DNA of 64,000 nt from Gimesia benthica (GCF_009720525.1 NZ_CP043930.1:5364501-5428500), one strand, 5' to 3'. Positions 45,123 through 54,515 are shown, counted from the stretch's first letter. Notes: a model not told the origin generated them from the sequence alone. A program made the numbers and translations.

Positions 45123-46433
45123 TCAGTTCTGTTTTCTCAGGTCGTAGCACATCAGCACATCCTGATCCCGCAGGTAGAGTTTGCCGCCACAGACGACCGG
45201 GTGTGCCCAGGCTTTGCCCAGCACCTGATCCGCCTTGAAGCTCCCTTTGAGAATATATTCTTTGGGATTGGCTTCAATCAGGGCGACTTCACCACTCTGG
45301 TAGCGATAGATCAAATTGCCATCAGCGAAGACCACTGCAGCGGATCCGGAACCTTCACCCCGGATTTTGCCACCCCAGGCAACTTTGCCGGTTTTCAGGT
45401 CGAGGCAGAGGGGGAAGCCATTGTTGTGACCGTGGCCACAATAAATATGATCCTTGTAGAGGACCATACCACCATGGTGATTTTGCAGAGTCTTGGGATC
45501 CAGGAAGTAAACTTCTTCCGCTTTGATACCATCTCCCTCTTTGGAGAGCTTGAGCAGAGCACTGCCTGTACCATAACCGGTGGAACAGAATACATAATCG
45601 CCGGAAACGATGGGAGTTGGAATGTTGGCGACACCGTTGGCAACCGGATTGTAGTTCCAGAGCAGTTTGCCGTCGCTGGCACGTACGCCAATCACACCGC
45701 GACCGGTGAGCTGCACATACTGTTTGACGCCACCAGCGTTGGAGATCACGATGGAAGAGTAGCCGGCTCCATCTTTCCCTTTTTGGCCCAGATCGGAAAC
45801 AGATGTCCGCCAGATTTCCCGCCCCGTCGTTTTATCCAGGGCAACCATCATGGCGTCTTTTCCGCCCGGTGTGCAGAGGACCCAGTCCCCGTCGACCAGG
45901 GGGGATTCAGAGAACCCCCATTTAGACATCATTTTGCCATCCCATTCGTCCTCGAAGTTTTTCGTCCAGATGACTTCGCCGTCAGCGACGCTCAGGCAGG
46001 AAATGGCTCCATTGGAGGTGATGGCATACAGACGATCGCCATCGATGGCAGGAGTGCAACGGGCTCCCGGATAACCGTGTTCCGGATTCAGCTCGAGCAG
46101 ATTGGTTTTCCAGAGAATTTTACCGTCATCAATATTAACGGCGATGACGGCCTGACCCTCGGGCAGGTTTCCTGTGGTAAACAGGCGGTTGTCCTTAATG
46201 GAAACTCCGGCATACCCCTTGCCCAGACCAGTCGCGGTCCAGGTCAGTCTGGGGGGCGTTGCATTCCAGTCCTGCAGGAGACCGGTGTCCGACGAATGGT
46301 TCTGGCGATTCGGACCGCGCCACTGCTCCCAGGAGTCAGAGAGTTTGGTCGGTTCCAGAGCATGGGCAGACATGGTCAGTCCGCCAACGAGTAAAGCTCC
46401 CAGGAACAGACGAATGGGCATCGAGAAGCTCAT
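45123..46433 (-). CDS. PQQ-like beta-propeller protein (BamB-like), exported
   Basis: This 436-residue protein has a signal peptide (LFLGALLVGGLTMSAHAL) and repeated propeller blades: WEQWRGPNRQNHSSDTG, AVNIDDGKILWKTNLLEL, CLSVADGEVIWTKNFED, VALDKTTGREIWRTSV and LDLKTGKVAWGGKI. This is the PQQ-type repeat pattern seen in BamB and in many exported planctomycete proteins. No quinoprotein catalytic residues are obvious, so it is probably a structural or binding protein. The ATG at 46433 has AAGGA upstream; the TTG two codons earlier is less likely. It is convergent with the ExbD-like gene. Confidence 0.85.
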   Translation of the reverse strand: MSFSMPIRLFLGALLVGGLTMSAHALEPTKLSDSWEQWRGPNRQNHSSDTGLLQDWNATPPRLTWTATGLGKGYAGVSIKDNRLFTTGNLPEGQAVIAVNIDDGKILWKTNLLELNPEHGYPGARCTPAIDGDRLYAITSNGAISCLSVADGEVIWTKNFEDEWDGKMMSKWGFSESPLVDGDWVLCTPGGKDAMMVALDKTTGREIWRTSVSDLGQKGKDGAGYSSIVISNAGGVKQYVQLTGRGVIGVRASDGKLLWNYNPVANGVANIPTPIVSGDYVFCSTGYGTGSALLKLSKEGDGIKAEEVYFLDPKTLQNHHGGMVLYKDHIYCGHGHNNGFPLCLDLKTGKVAWGGKIRGEGSGSAAVVFADGNLIYRYQSGEVALIEANPKEYILKGSFKADQVLGKAWAHPVVCGGKLYLRDQDVLMCYDLRKQN

Positions 46434-46671
46434 AGTCAATTAATCCTTTTGTGTGATCTTAAAGACAAAGGGGGGAAATTAGTCTGAGGCAATCCCGGCT
46501 TTCCGGGTGTGGGTGGTTCGGGCAAGCGGGACGCAGGTATTCAGGTAAGACACGTAAGCTCCTGCTGATTATATGTGCCGGTTCCATCGGCTGCAATCAA
46601 TGGTTTCCAATTCCGATTGAGCGGGGGGAATTCTTTCAGACGGGCAGGGTGAACAATAAAGAGTTCCAGTC

Positions 46672-46995
46672 TCAGTCGGAGATTCCCAAAGCGGTATCAA
46701 TCCTGTGCTGAAGCTCTGTGGGAGTCAGGTCGGAGATACGAAAGACCTTCAACCCGGCGGTGTCTCCTTTGATGAGCTCAATCTGAGAGCGTTTCAGTTG
46801 GAGTCCATTCTGTAGCACTTTGAGCAGGGCTTTATTCGCTTTACCCTTTTCCGGAGCCTGTGTAACGCTGACTTTAAGCCGACCGTCGTGTACGCCTTCG
46901 ATCTGATTCCGGCTGGCTTTCGGTTGTGCCCGAACCGGCAGCAGTACTGCAGAGCCGTCAGATTCCAGGTTCAGGGATGCTGTCACGATGAACAC
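46672..46995 (-). CDS. yggU: DUF167 / YggU family protein
   Basis: This 107-residue protein matches the short DUF167 (UPF0235) family: LPVRAQPKASRNQIEGVHDG, then LKVSVTQAPEKGKANKALLK and IELIKGDTAGLKVFRI are the family's three conserved pieces. The function is not known, but the gene is found next to yggS in many bacteria, as here, where seven bases separate the two. The start is a GTG at 46995. It is probably co-translated with yggS. Confidence 0.9.
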   Translation of the reverse strand: MFIVTASLNLESDGSAVLLPVRAQPKASRNQIEGVHDGRLKVSVTQAPEKGKANKALLKVLQNGLQLKRSQIELIKGDTAGLKVFRISDLTPTELQHRIDTALGISD

Positions 46996-47002
46996 TCATT
47001 CT

Positions 47003-47713
47003 TTAATCAGAGGACTCCAGCCCTTCGTACAGGGCGCTGCCGACTCGTACCAGGGTTGCACCTTCTTCGATGCCCGTTTCAAAATCGCCACTCATGCCCA
47101 TCGAAAGTTCCTGGAGCGAAACATGCTCCGGTGAACATTGCTGCAACTCGTCGCGGAGTTCGCGTAACTCACGAAAGACCGGACGAGCCAGTTCCCGATC
47201 TTCGACATGCGGAGCCATCGTCATCAGCCCTGCAATCTTTACATGCGAGACCTGACAGAGAGACTCCCACTCTGCCGTCAGAGATTCCCGGGAAAACCCT
47301 TTTTTGCTGGCTTCCCCTGCGAGATTGACTTCGATCAGAACTTCCGGCTTAAACTCCGACTCACCAGCAATACGATCAATGGCTTGCAGCAACTTCAGTG
47401 AATCAACCGAATGAATCAGGTTACAGTGCGCAATCGTACGTCTGACCTTATTGCGCTGTAACGGGCCAATGAAGTGCCAGCGTAGTTCGGGAGAGAGCAG
47501 GGTAGCCCGCTCTTCCAGTTGGGGAGTCCGGCTTTCACCCAGATCCAGGCATCCCAGTTCCACCAGTGCCTGAACCCACTCTAATCGGGCGTATTTGGTG
47601 ACAGCTACCAGTCGGACGGACTGCGGATCACGCTGTGCGCGTTGGCAAGCCGCATCGATGCGGTTTTGTATGCGGGTGTAATTATCATGAATGATCACAT
47701 TCAGGTCGTCCAT
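47003..47713 (-). CDS. yggS: YggS-family PLP homeostasis protein
   Basis: This 236-residue protein binds pyridoxal 5'-phosphate and keeps its free level in balance; loss in other bacteria disturbs amino-acid metabolism. The PLP Lys is in RLVAVTKYARLEW (residue 40). Other family signatures are present: GESRTPQLEERATLL, WHFIGPLQRNK, SVDSLKLLQAI, EVNLAGEASKKGFS and LSMGMSGDFETGIEEGATLVRVG. It is followed by the DUF167 gene on the same strand, a common partner. The fold is an alanine-racemase-like barrel without racemase activity. Confidence 0.93.
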   Translation of the reverse strand: MDDLNVIIHDNYTRIQNRIDAACQRAQRDPQSVRLVAVTKYARLEWVQALVELGCLDLGESRTPQLEERATLLSPELRWHFIGPLQRNKVRRTIAHCNLIHSVDSLKLLQAIDRIAGESEFKPEVLIEVNLAGEASKKGFSRESLTAEWESLCQVSHVKIAGLMTMAPHVEDRELARPVFRELRELRDELQQCSPEHVSLQELSMGMSGDFETGIEEGATLVRVGSALYEGLESSD

Positions 47714-47837
47714 TACCGGCCTGTCCTCATGCTGTTCTCAGTAGACGAGAGCGGTGCCCGTAAGCTCTCGGGCTCAGACAATTATCATACTGGTAGAGAA
47801 TGCGAATTCAACAGTGTCAGATCTGCCGGGAATATAC

Positions 47838-48242
47838 TCAGGCAATGACTTTGCCCAGGAAGCGGACGCCGTATTCCCAAAAGTGCTCTTCTTCAACTTC
47901 CTTCTGGCGAACGATTTCAGCTCGGAACCAGGTGACCTGATCAGCGCCCACGGGAACACCAACGCGAATCTGGGTCTCATAGATGCGCATCGGGTAGATA
48001 AACGAGAGTCCCGACTGGGAGATAGAGCGGGACCAGACTTTGGTCATTGCCTGGTCGAATTCCTGGGTGCCATCCGGAATCGACAACCAGACCAACCCGC
48101 GGAAATTCTTGCGTTCGTGCGCCCGCTTTTCTGAATAATGAGCGCTGGTTCGCGCGTCAAGGCGATCCAGGGTGTCCAGAACACGATTGATGGCACGGTT
48201 CTGTTTTTCACTATATTGTTCAAGGCTTATCAGACTCATCAC
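47838..48242 (-). CDS. PilZ-like domain protein
   Basis: This 134-residue protein has a helical N-terminus (LEQYSEKQNRAINRVLDTL) and then a PilZ-type beta barrel. The first c-di-GMP motif, RxxxR, is intact as R40-A-H-E-R44 in SEKRAHERKNF. The second, (D/N)xSxxG, reads SISQSG with Ser 73 in the first place, so binding may be weaker or altered. It is transcribed after the receiver and Hpt genes (197 bases downstream), which hints at a shared signalling output. The start is taken as the first ATG of a double ATG. No flagellar or pilus gene is nearby. Confidence 0.72.
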   Translation of the reverse strand: MMSLISLEQYSEKQNRAINRVLDTLDRLDARTSAHYSEKRAHERKNFRGLVWLSIPDGTQEFDQAMTKVWSRSISQSGLSFIYPMRIYETQIRVGVPVGADQVTWFRAEIVRQKEVEEEHFWEYGVRFLGKVIA

Positions 48243-48347
48243 TCACACTCACTAGGGAAAATCTTACGACTGAGGGGACATTCATAAAGTTCTGAATTTC
48301 AGTCAGCTTGATGAAAAGTGTTTGTATACGCCTTCACTCTTTTAGAA

Positions 48348-48370
48348 CTATAGGTCCAATTCGAATACAG
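48348..48370 (-). promoter_or_regulatory. 23-bp element shared with 37248-37270
   Basis: This matches the element near the microORF at 20 of 23 positions and lies in the 194-bp gap between the PilZ gene and the receiver gene. On the minus strand it reads CTGTATTCGAATTGGACCTA then TAGTTC, so TATAGT could act as a -10 box for PilZ. This is a weak inference. Confidence 0.3.
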
Positions 48371-48436
48371 TCAAATCCCTCCTGAAACAAATCGATACCT
48401 TTTGATGTGTGGGTTGAAGAGTCAGATGGTAACTCT

Positions 48437-49030
48437 CTATGTATCAACGGTTTGCAGGTCCGAAAGAAAATCTTTCAATGAGGAGACTTCTTCGTTGAGG
48501 CATTCCATGAACTGCTCAGCAGCGCCGGAATTACGGGAGTTGATAATCCCCTGTACCACGTTTTTGACGCTCTGGGTGGGAGTATAGAGGTCGATCGCTT
48601 TATCTGAGGACGAAATCTGGGGCACGCCCATTGCCATTTCGTGTAAAGACTGTTTGAGTTCTTCCTGATCAAGTGGCTTAAACATGATTCTGGATATCCC
48701 CAGTTCGTCAGCCAGCTTAAGACGCATGACATCTTTATCCTGCGAATTCTTTTCCATACGGAGTGCCGTCATCAGGATGAACTGTGGAGGATCGAGGGGG
48801 CCTTCATCGGTGAACCGTTCCAGATGCTGGGCCTCCATATAAAGATCGACACCGTCCATGCCGCGCATCATCAGATCGGTAATTACAATATTTATATCGT
48901 TATCCATTTTCAGCATTTTTAATGCTTCGAACCCCGATGTGGCAGAACAGACTGAGTATCCGAACTGTTCAATCAAACGGGTATGGAAGTGACACGTGTA
49001 TCCAACGTCGTCAACGACTAAAACTTTCAT
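48437..49030 (-). CDS. Receiver-domain response regulator with intact Asp
   Basis: This 197-residue protein is the paralogue of the one at 34391-34990. The receiver opens MKVLVVDDVGYTC and keeps every key residue: the acidic pair at 7-8, the phosphorylated Asp 52 in IVITDLMMRGMDG, the Thr in FILMTALR and the Lys in MFKPLDQEEL. The C-terminal domain has DLYTPTQSVKNVVQGIIN, as in the paralogue, and no DNA-binding motif. It lies 45 bases after the Hpt gene, so it may receive phosphate through that protein. AGAAGGG lies about 9 bases before the ATG. Confidence 0.9.
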   Translation of the reverse strand: MKVLVVDDVGYTCHFHTRLIEQFGYSVCSATSGFEALKMLKMDNDINIVITDLMMRGMDGVDLYMEAQHLERFTDEGPLDPPQFILMTALRMEKNSQDKDVMRLKLADELGISRIMFKPLDQEELKQSLHEMAMGVPQISSSDKAIDLYTPTQSVKNVVQGIINSRNSGAAEQFMECLNEEVSSLKDFLSDLQTVDT

Positions 49031-49075
49031 GGCGGTACACCCTTCTAGGTGGGTTTGGTCTCAACTGAAATTCTA

Positions 49076-49465
49076 TTACAGGGACTGATTGACCTCAGTT
49101 TTTAAGGTCTCTAATTCGGTCAGCAGGGCATTGATCTCTTGTTCCAGTGTTTGAAACTTGCTCTGGCTCGCCTGGAGGTCTGCCGATTTGCCGTCATTTT
49201 CCAGTGACTGCAGCAGTGGATAAGGTCCGGTTTGAGTGTAGTTTCCGACAGTTCCCTTGTAGGCGTGGGCGACTTCCGCGAGCAGACCTGCATCATTACT
49301 GTCAATCGCCCGACGGATGTCCTGCATCTGTTCCGGAGCCAGGGCCACAAACAGATCAATCAGTTCGGTCAGGAATTCAACATCGTTGATTGCCATATCC
49401 AGAACCTGTTCTGGTTGGATCAAACGCCAGGTGCCTGTAGATTCAGCTGAACTTGAATTCGTCAT
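49076..49465 (-). CDS. Hpt-domain phosphotransfer protein
   Basis: This 129-residue helical protein has a histidine phosphotransfer domain: ELIDLFVALAPEQMQDIRRA, then LAEVAHAYKGTVGNYT with His 67 as the phospho-acceptor and the usual Lys-Gly after it. Such proteins carry phosphate between a sensor's receiver and a second receiver. The receiver gene follows after 45 bases, so they probably work together; the sensor kinase must be elsewhere. AAGGAT lies 9 bases before the ATG. The tail from about residue 95 is a second coiled helix. Confidence 0.88.
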   Translation of the reverse strand: MTNSSSAESTGTWRLIQPEQVLDMAINDVEFLTELIDLFVALAPEQMQDIRRAIDSNDAGLLAEVAHAYKGTVGNYTQTGPYPLLQSLENDGKSADLQASQSKFQTLEQEINALLTELETLKTEVNQSL

Positions 49466-49797
49466 TTTGGAGAGATCCTTGCCGGGACGGGGGTTTTAAA
49501 TGCCCCTGCAGAAGATTTCTGAAGAGGTAAAAAGCTCGAGAACCGGTTGAAATGAAAAATAAACTGGTCTAATTTCAAACCTAGTTCTTGATTTTCAGGA
49601 TCAGCGTGGATTATTCGAAATGCGTAGAAACACGGAGCGTTTCTGTGATGATTTTGTCGGCTATGCAGGTTGCTGACTGATAAATCGGATAGATATATCA
49701 AAAAGTATCAGTTCACAAACGGATAGAGAAGAGCCGTGTTTTACACTGTGAGGTAAATCACTGCAGGTGGATTCTCTCTGACAGAATCTTCTCTCGA
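49466..49797. other. Intergenic region, 332 bp
   Basis: This gap between the Hpt gene and the aroB stop holds the Hpt promoter. I see no coding frame and no clear hairpin with a T-tract. It is AT-rich with a small GGGG/CCCC pair near 49490-49505. Confidence 0.4.
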
Positions 49798-50970
49798 TTA
49801 AATCTGAAAATCATCTGTCGCTGTAGCTGAGTGCTCCAGTTCGGCGAGGACTTCGCGCACAAGTGCTTCCTGGATCTCTTTGAAGACTTCTACGCGCCCC
49901 AGGCAGGTGGGCAATACAAATCGCAGTTTGCCACCGACCGTTTTTTTATCGAGTTTCATTCGATCAATGATGTCATCAGCACTCAGGGAAACTCCCTCAG
50001 GAAGTTGCACGGGCAATCCCAGAGCTGAGAGCAGGTGAATCTGACGTTCCGTATCATGCTTCGAAATCAGATCCAGTTTTTCCGCAAGGGTGCTGGCGTA
50101 GATCATGCCGATTGCCACTGCCTCGCCATGCATGAGCTCACCATAGCCGCATAACGCTTCGAAGGCGTGAGCAAACGTATGTCCGTAATTCAAAATGGCT
50201 CTCAAACCTGTACGTTCATGCTCATCCTGCTCTACGACCTCTGCCTTGAGTTCGCAACTGCGGGCAATGATATTTCTCAATACTTCCGGATCTCGTTCAT
50301 TAAGACCGGCGACATTCTCTTCCAGGTATTGAAAGAATTTGGCATCCAGGATGACACCATACTTGACCACCTCAGCCAGTCCACTGCGATAATCGCGTTC
50401 CGGCAGAGTTTCGAGCGTAGACGTATCGATAAAGACTCCCACAGGCTGGTAGAAGGCACCAATCAGGTTTTTGGCCTGCGAATGATTGACGCCTACTTTT
50501 CCACCTACGGAACTGTCCACATGAGCCAGCAATGATGTCGGCACCTGCACGAAAGGCAGACCTCGGACGTAAGTCGCTGCGACAAATCCACCCGCATCTC
50601 CAGTGACGCCTCCCCCGACAGCAATCAGCACGGTCTGGCGATCAGCTTTCATTGCCACCAGACGGTCGTACAGTTCAGAAATCACGGGCAGTGACTTCGA
50701 TTTTTCACCCGGTTCGATGATCGCGGTTTCCCATTTCCAGCCTTGGGCAGTCAGACTTTTTTCGATATGGGTAGTATGGAGTTTCGAGAGGTTCCGATCC
50801 GTGACAATAAATGCCGTCTTATGCCCTTCCTGAATCGCATTATGATAGGCTGGACTCTGGCTCATCCAGGTTTCCAGTGTCTCTGCAAACCGGTCAAACT
50901 GATGGCTGACCACCGAAATATGATAACTGCGGGGGCCCAGAGCAACGTTAACATCTAAGCTTTCTGACAC
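49798..50970 (-). CDS. aroB: 3-dehydroquinate synthase
   Basis: This 390-residue enzyme turns DAHP into 3-dehydroquinate in the shikimate pathway, using NAD and a divalent metal. The core motifs are VLIAVGGGVTGDAGGFVAAT, RGLPFVQVPTSLLAHVDSSV, GGKVGVNHSQAKNLIGAFYQP and the metal-binding NYGHTFAHAFEA. The start is a GTG at 50970 with GAAGGA 6 bases upstream. The gene is divergent from mfd. The family is usually about 350-370 residues; here slightly longer C-terminal helices account for the rest. Confidence 0.95.
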   Translation of the reverse strand: MSESLDVNVALGPRSYHISVVSHQFDRFAETLETWMSQSPAYHNAIQEGHKTAFIVTDRNLSKLHTTHIEKSLTAQGWKWETAIIEPGEKSKSLPVISELYDRLVAMKADRQTVLIAVGGGVTGDAGGFVAATYVRGLPFVQVPTSLLAHVDSSVGGKVGVNHSQAKNLIGAFYQPVGVFIDTSTLETLPERDYRSGLAEVVKYGVILDAKFFQYLEENVAGLNERDPEVLRNIIARSCELKAEVVEQDEHERTGLRAILNYGHTFAHAFEALCGYGELMHGEAVAIGMIYASTLAEKLDLISKHDTERQIHLLSALGLPVQLPEGVSLSADDIIDRMKLDKKTVGGKLRFVLPTCLGRVEVFKEIQEALVREVLAELEHSATATDDFQI

Positions 50971-51141
50971 GGTAATTCCTTCATCCAGAATCGAATCAAG
51001 ACGACAGCCCCTGAATTGTCTATTGATTTGATCACGACCGGGCTGATCTGAAAAGCGATTCTATCCTAACTCTGACGGAGTTTGAAGTCATCCGCCTACA
51101 GACGGAAATCCAGTGCCGAGCGTGTTTTTCAGGGGCCGCAC

Positions 51142-51169
51142 GTGACAATCTGCTCCGGCCTGCTAAAAT
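51142..51169 (+). promoter_or_regulatory. Candidate mfd promoter, nearly leaderless
   Basis: GTGACA at 51142-51147 and TAAAAT at 51164-51169 with a 16-base spacer resemble -35 and -10 boxes. Transcription would start near 51176-51180, at or next to the ATG at 51180, and no ribosome-binding site is visible before that ATG. The mRNA may therefore be leaderless. Confidence 0.4.
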
Positions 51170-51179
51170 AACTGCGAAT

Positions 51180-54100
51180 ATGATCAAACCAGTCGACAGT
51201 CCGATTCAGTCGATGCAGGATCTGGTCCCGATACTGGCACGCAGTGATGGATTTTCTGCTGTCATGGAGGCTCTCAAGGCCGGCCAGAGCGGGACAATTG
51301 ACGGAGCCTGGGGGGGATCGTGCGCGCTGACCACCGCAGCGGTCGCCACATCATTAAAATCACCATTGCTGGTCGTGTTGCCCCGCCTCGCAGAAATAGA
51401 TGAATTCACAGGAGATCTGGCCAGTTTTCTGGGGGCAGTGCCGGATATCTTTCCTGCCTGGGAGACACTCCCCGACGAACATGATGTGGCTGATGCCGTT
51501 TTCGGGGCCCGCCTGAGGGTTCTCAGTCAGTTGCTGCAACTGGAATCTGCTACTGAAGATCGGCAGCAGGTGTTTGTTACCTCCTTTCCAGCCCTGTTAC
51601 AGCCGGTTCCCAGTCGTAAAGCACGTGAAGCTGCCACGCGGACCCTCCGTGTGGGAGACGAAATCGAGACCGAGTCGTTCATGAGCTGGCTCATGGAACG
51701 GGGCTTCGAGCGTACCACGGCGATCGAACTGCCCGGCGAATTCAGTATGCATGGCGGGATCCTGGATATTTATTCTCCCGACGCTCAACTACCGATCCGA
51801 ATTGAACTGTTCGGGGACGAAATCGACTCGATCCGACAGTTTGATGTAGAGACACAGCGGACCGTCGAGACCTGTCAGCAGATCGATCTCACCCTGATTG
51901 CACCTGACAGCGGGCAGACAACCTCACGACGTACGGAAGCGCGGGACTCGGCGGAAACAGCGTCCGAGAGCCTGCTGGATAATCTTCCTCAAGATACCTG
52001 TATCGTGCTGATCGAACTCCCCGAATTGATCGAAGAAGGAAAACGGTACCTGGATCGGCTGGACAATCCCCGTGGTCTGTTTAGCGTTCCGGCGACCATG
52101 TCCCGTTGTACCGACTTTCCGACTGTCACGATCGCCCCGATCTCTGCAGAATCGATGGAAGTCTCCTGTCATTTACAGATTGAATCGATTGAACGCTTCA
52201 CGCGCGCGAAATCGGAAATGATCGAAGAACTGGCTTCGATAACCGGTCCACAGGACCGAATTGTGGTCTGCTGTCATAACCAGGGAGAACAGGACCGACT
52301 GCGGGAGTTGCTGAATGAGTCAGACCTGGATATCTCTGAGCGGGTCACCACCAGCATTGGTAATCTGGCTCTGGGATTTCGGATCGTCCCAGAACATCTC
52401 GTTGTACTGAGTGACCATGAACTGTTTGGTCGCGCCGATATCCGCCATAAACCCCGCAAACGCAAGGTGGAAAGCCGGGCCATCGACAGCTTTCTGGATC
52501 TGAATTTAGGCGATTATGTCGTGCATTTGACGCACGGGATTGCACGCTTCAAAGGACTGGAACTGCTGGAAAAAGATGGTTGCCGCGAAGAGCATCTCTC
52601 GCTGGAATTTCGTGAAAAAGTCCAGATGTATGTGCCTGTTTCGCTGGTCCATCTCGTACAGAAATATATCGGCGGTGGAAAACATGTTCCCCAACTCTCC
52701 AAACTGGGAACGCGCGGCTGGGCCAGCAAGAAAGAAAAAGCTGCCCAGGCTGTGCGGGATATGGCCAGCGACATGCTCCGGCTGCAGGCAATGCGTTCGG
52801 CGCAGCCGGGCATTGCTTATCCACCGGACAGTCACTGGCAGAAAGAGTTCGAAGCATCTTTCCCCTATAACGAAACCAGCGATCAGCTGCATGCGATCAG
52901 CGATGTGCGACACGACATGGAACGTCCTCAACCCATGGACCGCTTGATTTGCGGGGACGTCGGTTATGGGAAAACTGAAGTTGCTATTCGTGCCGCTTTT
53001 AAAGCCATTGATGCCGGCCGACAGGTGGCGATGCTGGTCCCCACCACGGTGCTTGCCGAACAGCATACGCGTACTTTCAGTGAGCGCATGGCGGATTATC
53101 CGATTACAGTCGCGGGGCTCTCACGGTTCAAAACCAAAGCAGAGCAGCGGGCAATTCTGGAAGGGATGGCCAGTGGCAGTGTCGACCTGGTGATCGGCAC
53201 GCATCGCTTGATTCAGAAAGATATCAAGTTCAAAGATTTGGGGTTGCTGATCATCGATGAAGAGCAGCGGTTCGGTGTGGAAGCGAAGGAGATGCTCAAG
53301 CATCTGCGATTGCAGATTGACGTTTTGACTTTGAGCGCAACACCTGTTCCGCGGACCCTGCATATGTCGTTGTTGGGGATTCGGGATATCTCCAATCTGA
53401 CCACAGCACCACGGGATCGGGTTCCCATTGAAACCCGTATTTCCCGCTTCGATGAAGAGCTTCTTCGGCATGCGATTGTACGGGAATTAAACCGTAACGG
53501 GCAGGTTTATTTCGTACATAACCGGGTTCATGATTTGCAGAAATACGCGGATCGGCTTCAGCAGATTGTTCCGGAAGCGAGTATCGGAATCGGCCATGGT
53601 CAGATGAAAGAATCAGAGCTGGAAGCAGCCATGCTCAATTTCGTGTCTGGCCGAGTCGACATTTTTGTCTGCACCACAATTGTGGAAAGTGGACTGGATA
53701 TTCCCAATGCCAATACCATCTTTATCCATGATGCAGGAAACTATGGCCTGTCTGACCTGCATCAGTTGCGGGGACGCGTCGGTCGCTCGCACCATCGCGC
53801 TTACTGTTACCTGCTGCTGCGTGATGGTCAGATTCTGACGCCCATAGCTGCCAAGCGGTTAAAGGCGATTGAAGAATACAGCGAGTTGGGAGCAGGGTTT
53901 AAAATTGCCATGCGCGACCTTGAGATTCGAGGGGCAGGCAATATCCTGGGAACGGAGCAGAGCGGACATATTGCCGCCGTCGGTTACGAACTTTATTGCC
54001 AGCTTCTGGAAAAAGCCTGCAAAAAACTCAAAAATGAGCCCCTCCGCGAGCATCATCACGTCGCCATCGATCTACCTGTGACAGCTTATCTGCCCTCCGA

Positions 54101-54515
54101 TTACATCCCTCCCGGGCGAATTAAGATTGAGTTTTACCGCAAGCTTTCCGCGGTCCGAAGTCTGGAAGAACTGGCTGCGCTGGAAGAGGAAATGCAGGAT
54201 CGCTTTGGAGCTATCCCCGAACCAGTACACACTTTAGTTGCGTTGAAAGAAATACAGATTTTGTGTCAGCGCTGGCAGATCGACAGTATTCATCTGGAAG
54301 ATCACTTCGCCGTTCTGGGGTATCGCGATAAAAATCATATTCTCGCTCTGGCGAAAAGTAATAAGAAACGCATCCCGGTGAGAATCGTGGATCATAAATC
54401 TGCCTACATCCCGCTGCCGGCACAGGCAGATGCCGTTGAGTCTATAATGCTAGAGCTCAAATCGGTATTGCAACAAAGTTTCGATCCGGCATATAATCTC
54501 GCCTCGTCGTCCTGA
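51180..54515 (+). CDS. mfd: Transcription-repair coupling factor
   Basis: This 1,111-residue motor removes stalled RNA polymerase at DNA lesions and recruits UvrA. The N-terminal UvrB-like part ends near residue 350; the polymerase-interacting domain carries GDYVVHLTHGIARFKGLE. The helicase core has Walker A CGDVGYGKTEVAIRAAF, motif II IIDEEQRFGVEAKE, motif III TLSATPVPRTLHMSL and GRVGRSHHRAYCYLL, and the TRG motif in the usual place. The C-terminal TRCF domain (YLPSDYIPPGRIKIEFYRKL) is complete. The family length is about 1,150, so the gene is whole. It may be translated from a leaderless mRNA. Confidence 0.95.
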   Translation: MIKPVDSPIQSMQDLVPILARSDGFSAVMEALKAGQSGTIDGAWGGSCALTTAAVATSLKSPLLVVLPRLAEIDEFTGDLASFLGAVPDIFPAWETLPDEHDVADAVFGARLRVLSQLLQLESATEDRQQVFVTSFPALLQPVPSRKAREAATRTLRVGDEIETESFMSWLMERGFERTTAIELPGEFSMHGGILDIYSPDAQLPIRIELFGDEIDSIRQFDVETQRTVETCQQIDLTLIAPDSGQTTSRRTEARDSAETASESLLDNLPQDTCIVLIELPELIEEGKRYLDRLDNPRGLFSVPATMSRCTDFPTVTIAPISAESMEVSCHLQIESIERFTRAKSEMIEELASITGPQDRIVVCCHNQGEQDRLRELLNESDLDISERVTTSIGNLALGFRIVPEHLVVLSDHELFGRADIRHKPRKRKVESRAIDSFLDLNLGDYVVHLTHGIARFKGLELLEKDGCREEHLSLEFREKVQMYVPVSLVHLVQKYIGGGKHVPQLSKLGTRGWASKKEKAAQAVRDMASDMLRLQAMRSAQPGIAYPPDSHWQKEFEASFPYNETSDQLHAISDVRHDMERPQPMDRLICGDVGYGKTEVAIRAAFKAIDAGRQVAMLVPTTVLAEQHTRTFSERMADYPITVAGLSRFKTKAEQRAILEGMASGSVDLVIGTHRLIQKDIKFKDLGLLIIDEEQRFGVEAKEMLKHLRLQIDVLTLSATPVPRTLHMSLLGIRDISNLTTAPRDRVPIETRISRFDEELLRHAIVRELNRNGQVYFVHNRVHDLQKYADRLQQIVPEASIGIGHGQMKESELEAAMLNFVSGRVDIFVCTTIVESGLDIPNANTIFIHDAGNYGLSDLHQLRGRVGRSHHRAYCYLLLRDGQILTPIAAKRLKAIEEYSELGAGFKIAMRDLEIRGAGNILGTEQSGHIAAVGYELYCQLLEKACKKLKNEPLREHHHVAIDLPVTAYLPSDYIPPGRIKIEFYRKLSAVRSLEELAALEEEMQDRFGAIPEPVHTLVALKEIQILCQRWQIDSIHLEDHFAVLGYRDKNHILALAKSNKKRIPVRIVDHKSAYIPLPAQADAVESIMLELKSVLQQSFDPAYNLASSS

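Noticed and set aside
45201..46394. 397-codon plus-strand open frame opposite the PQQ-propeller gene
   Set aside because: It is antisense to a gene with clear propeller repeats and has no recognisable motif of its own.
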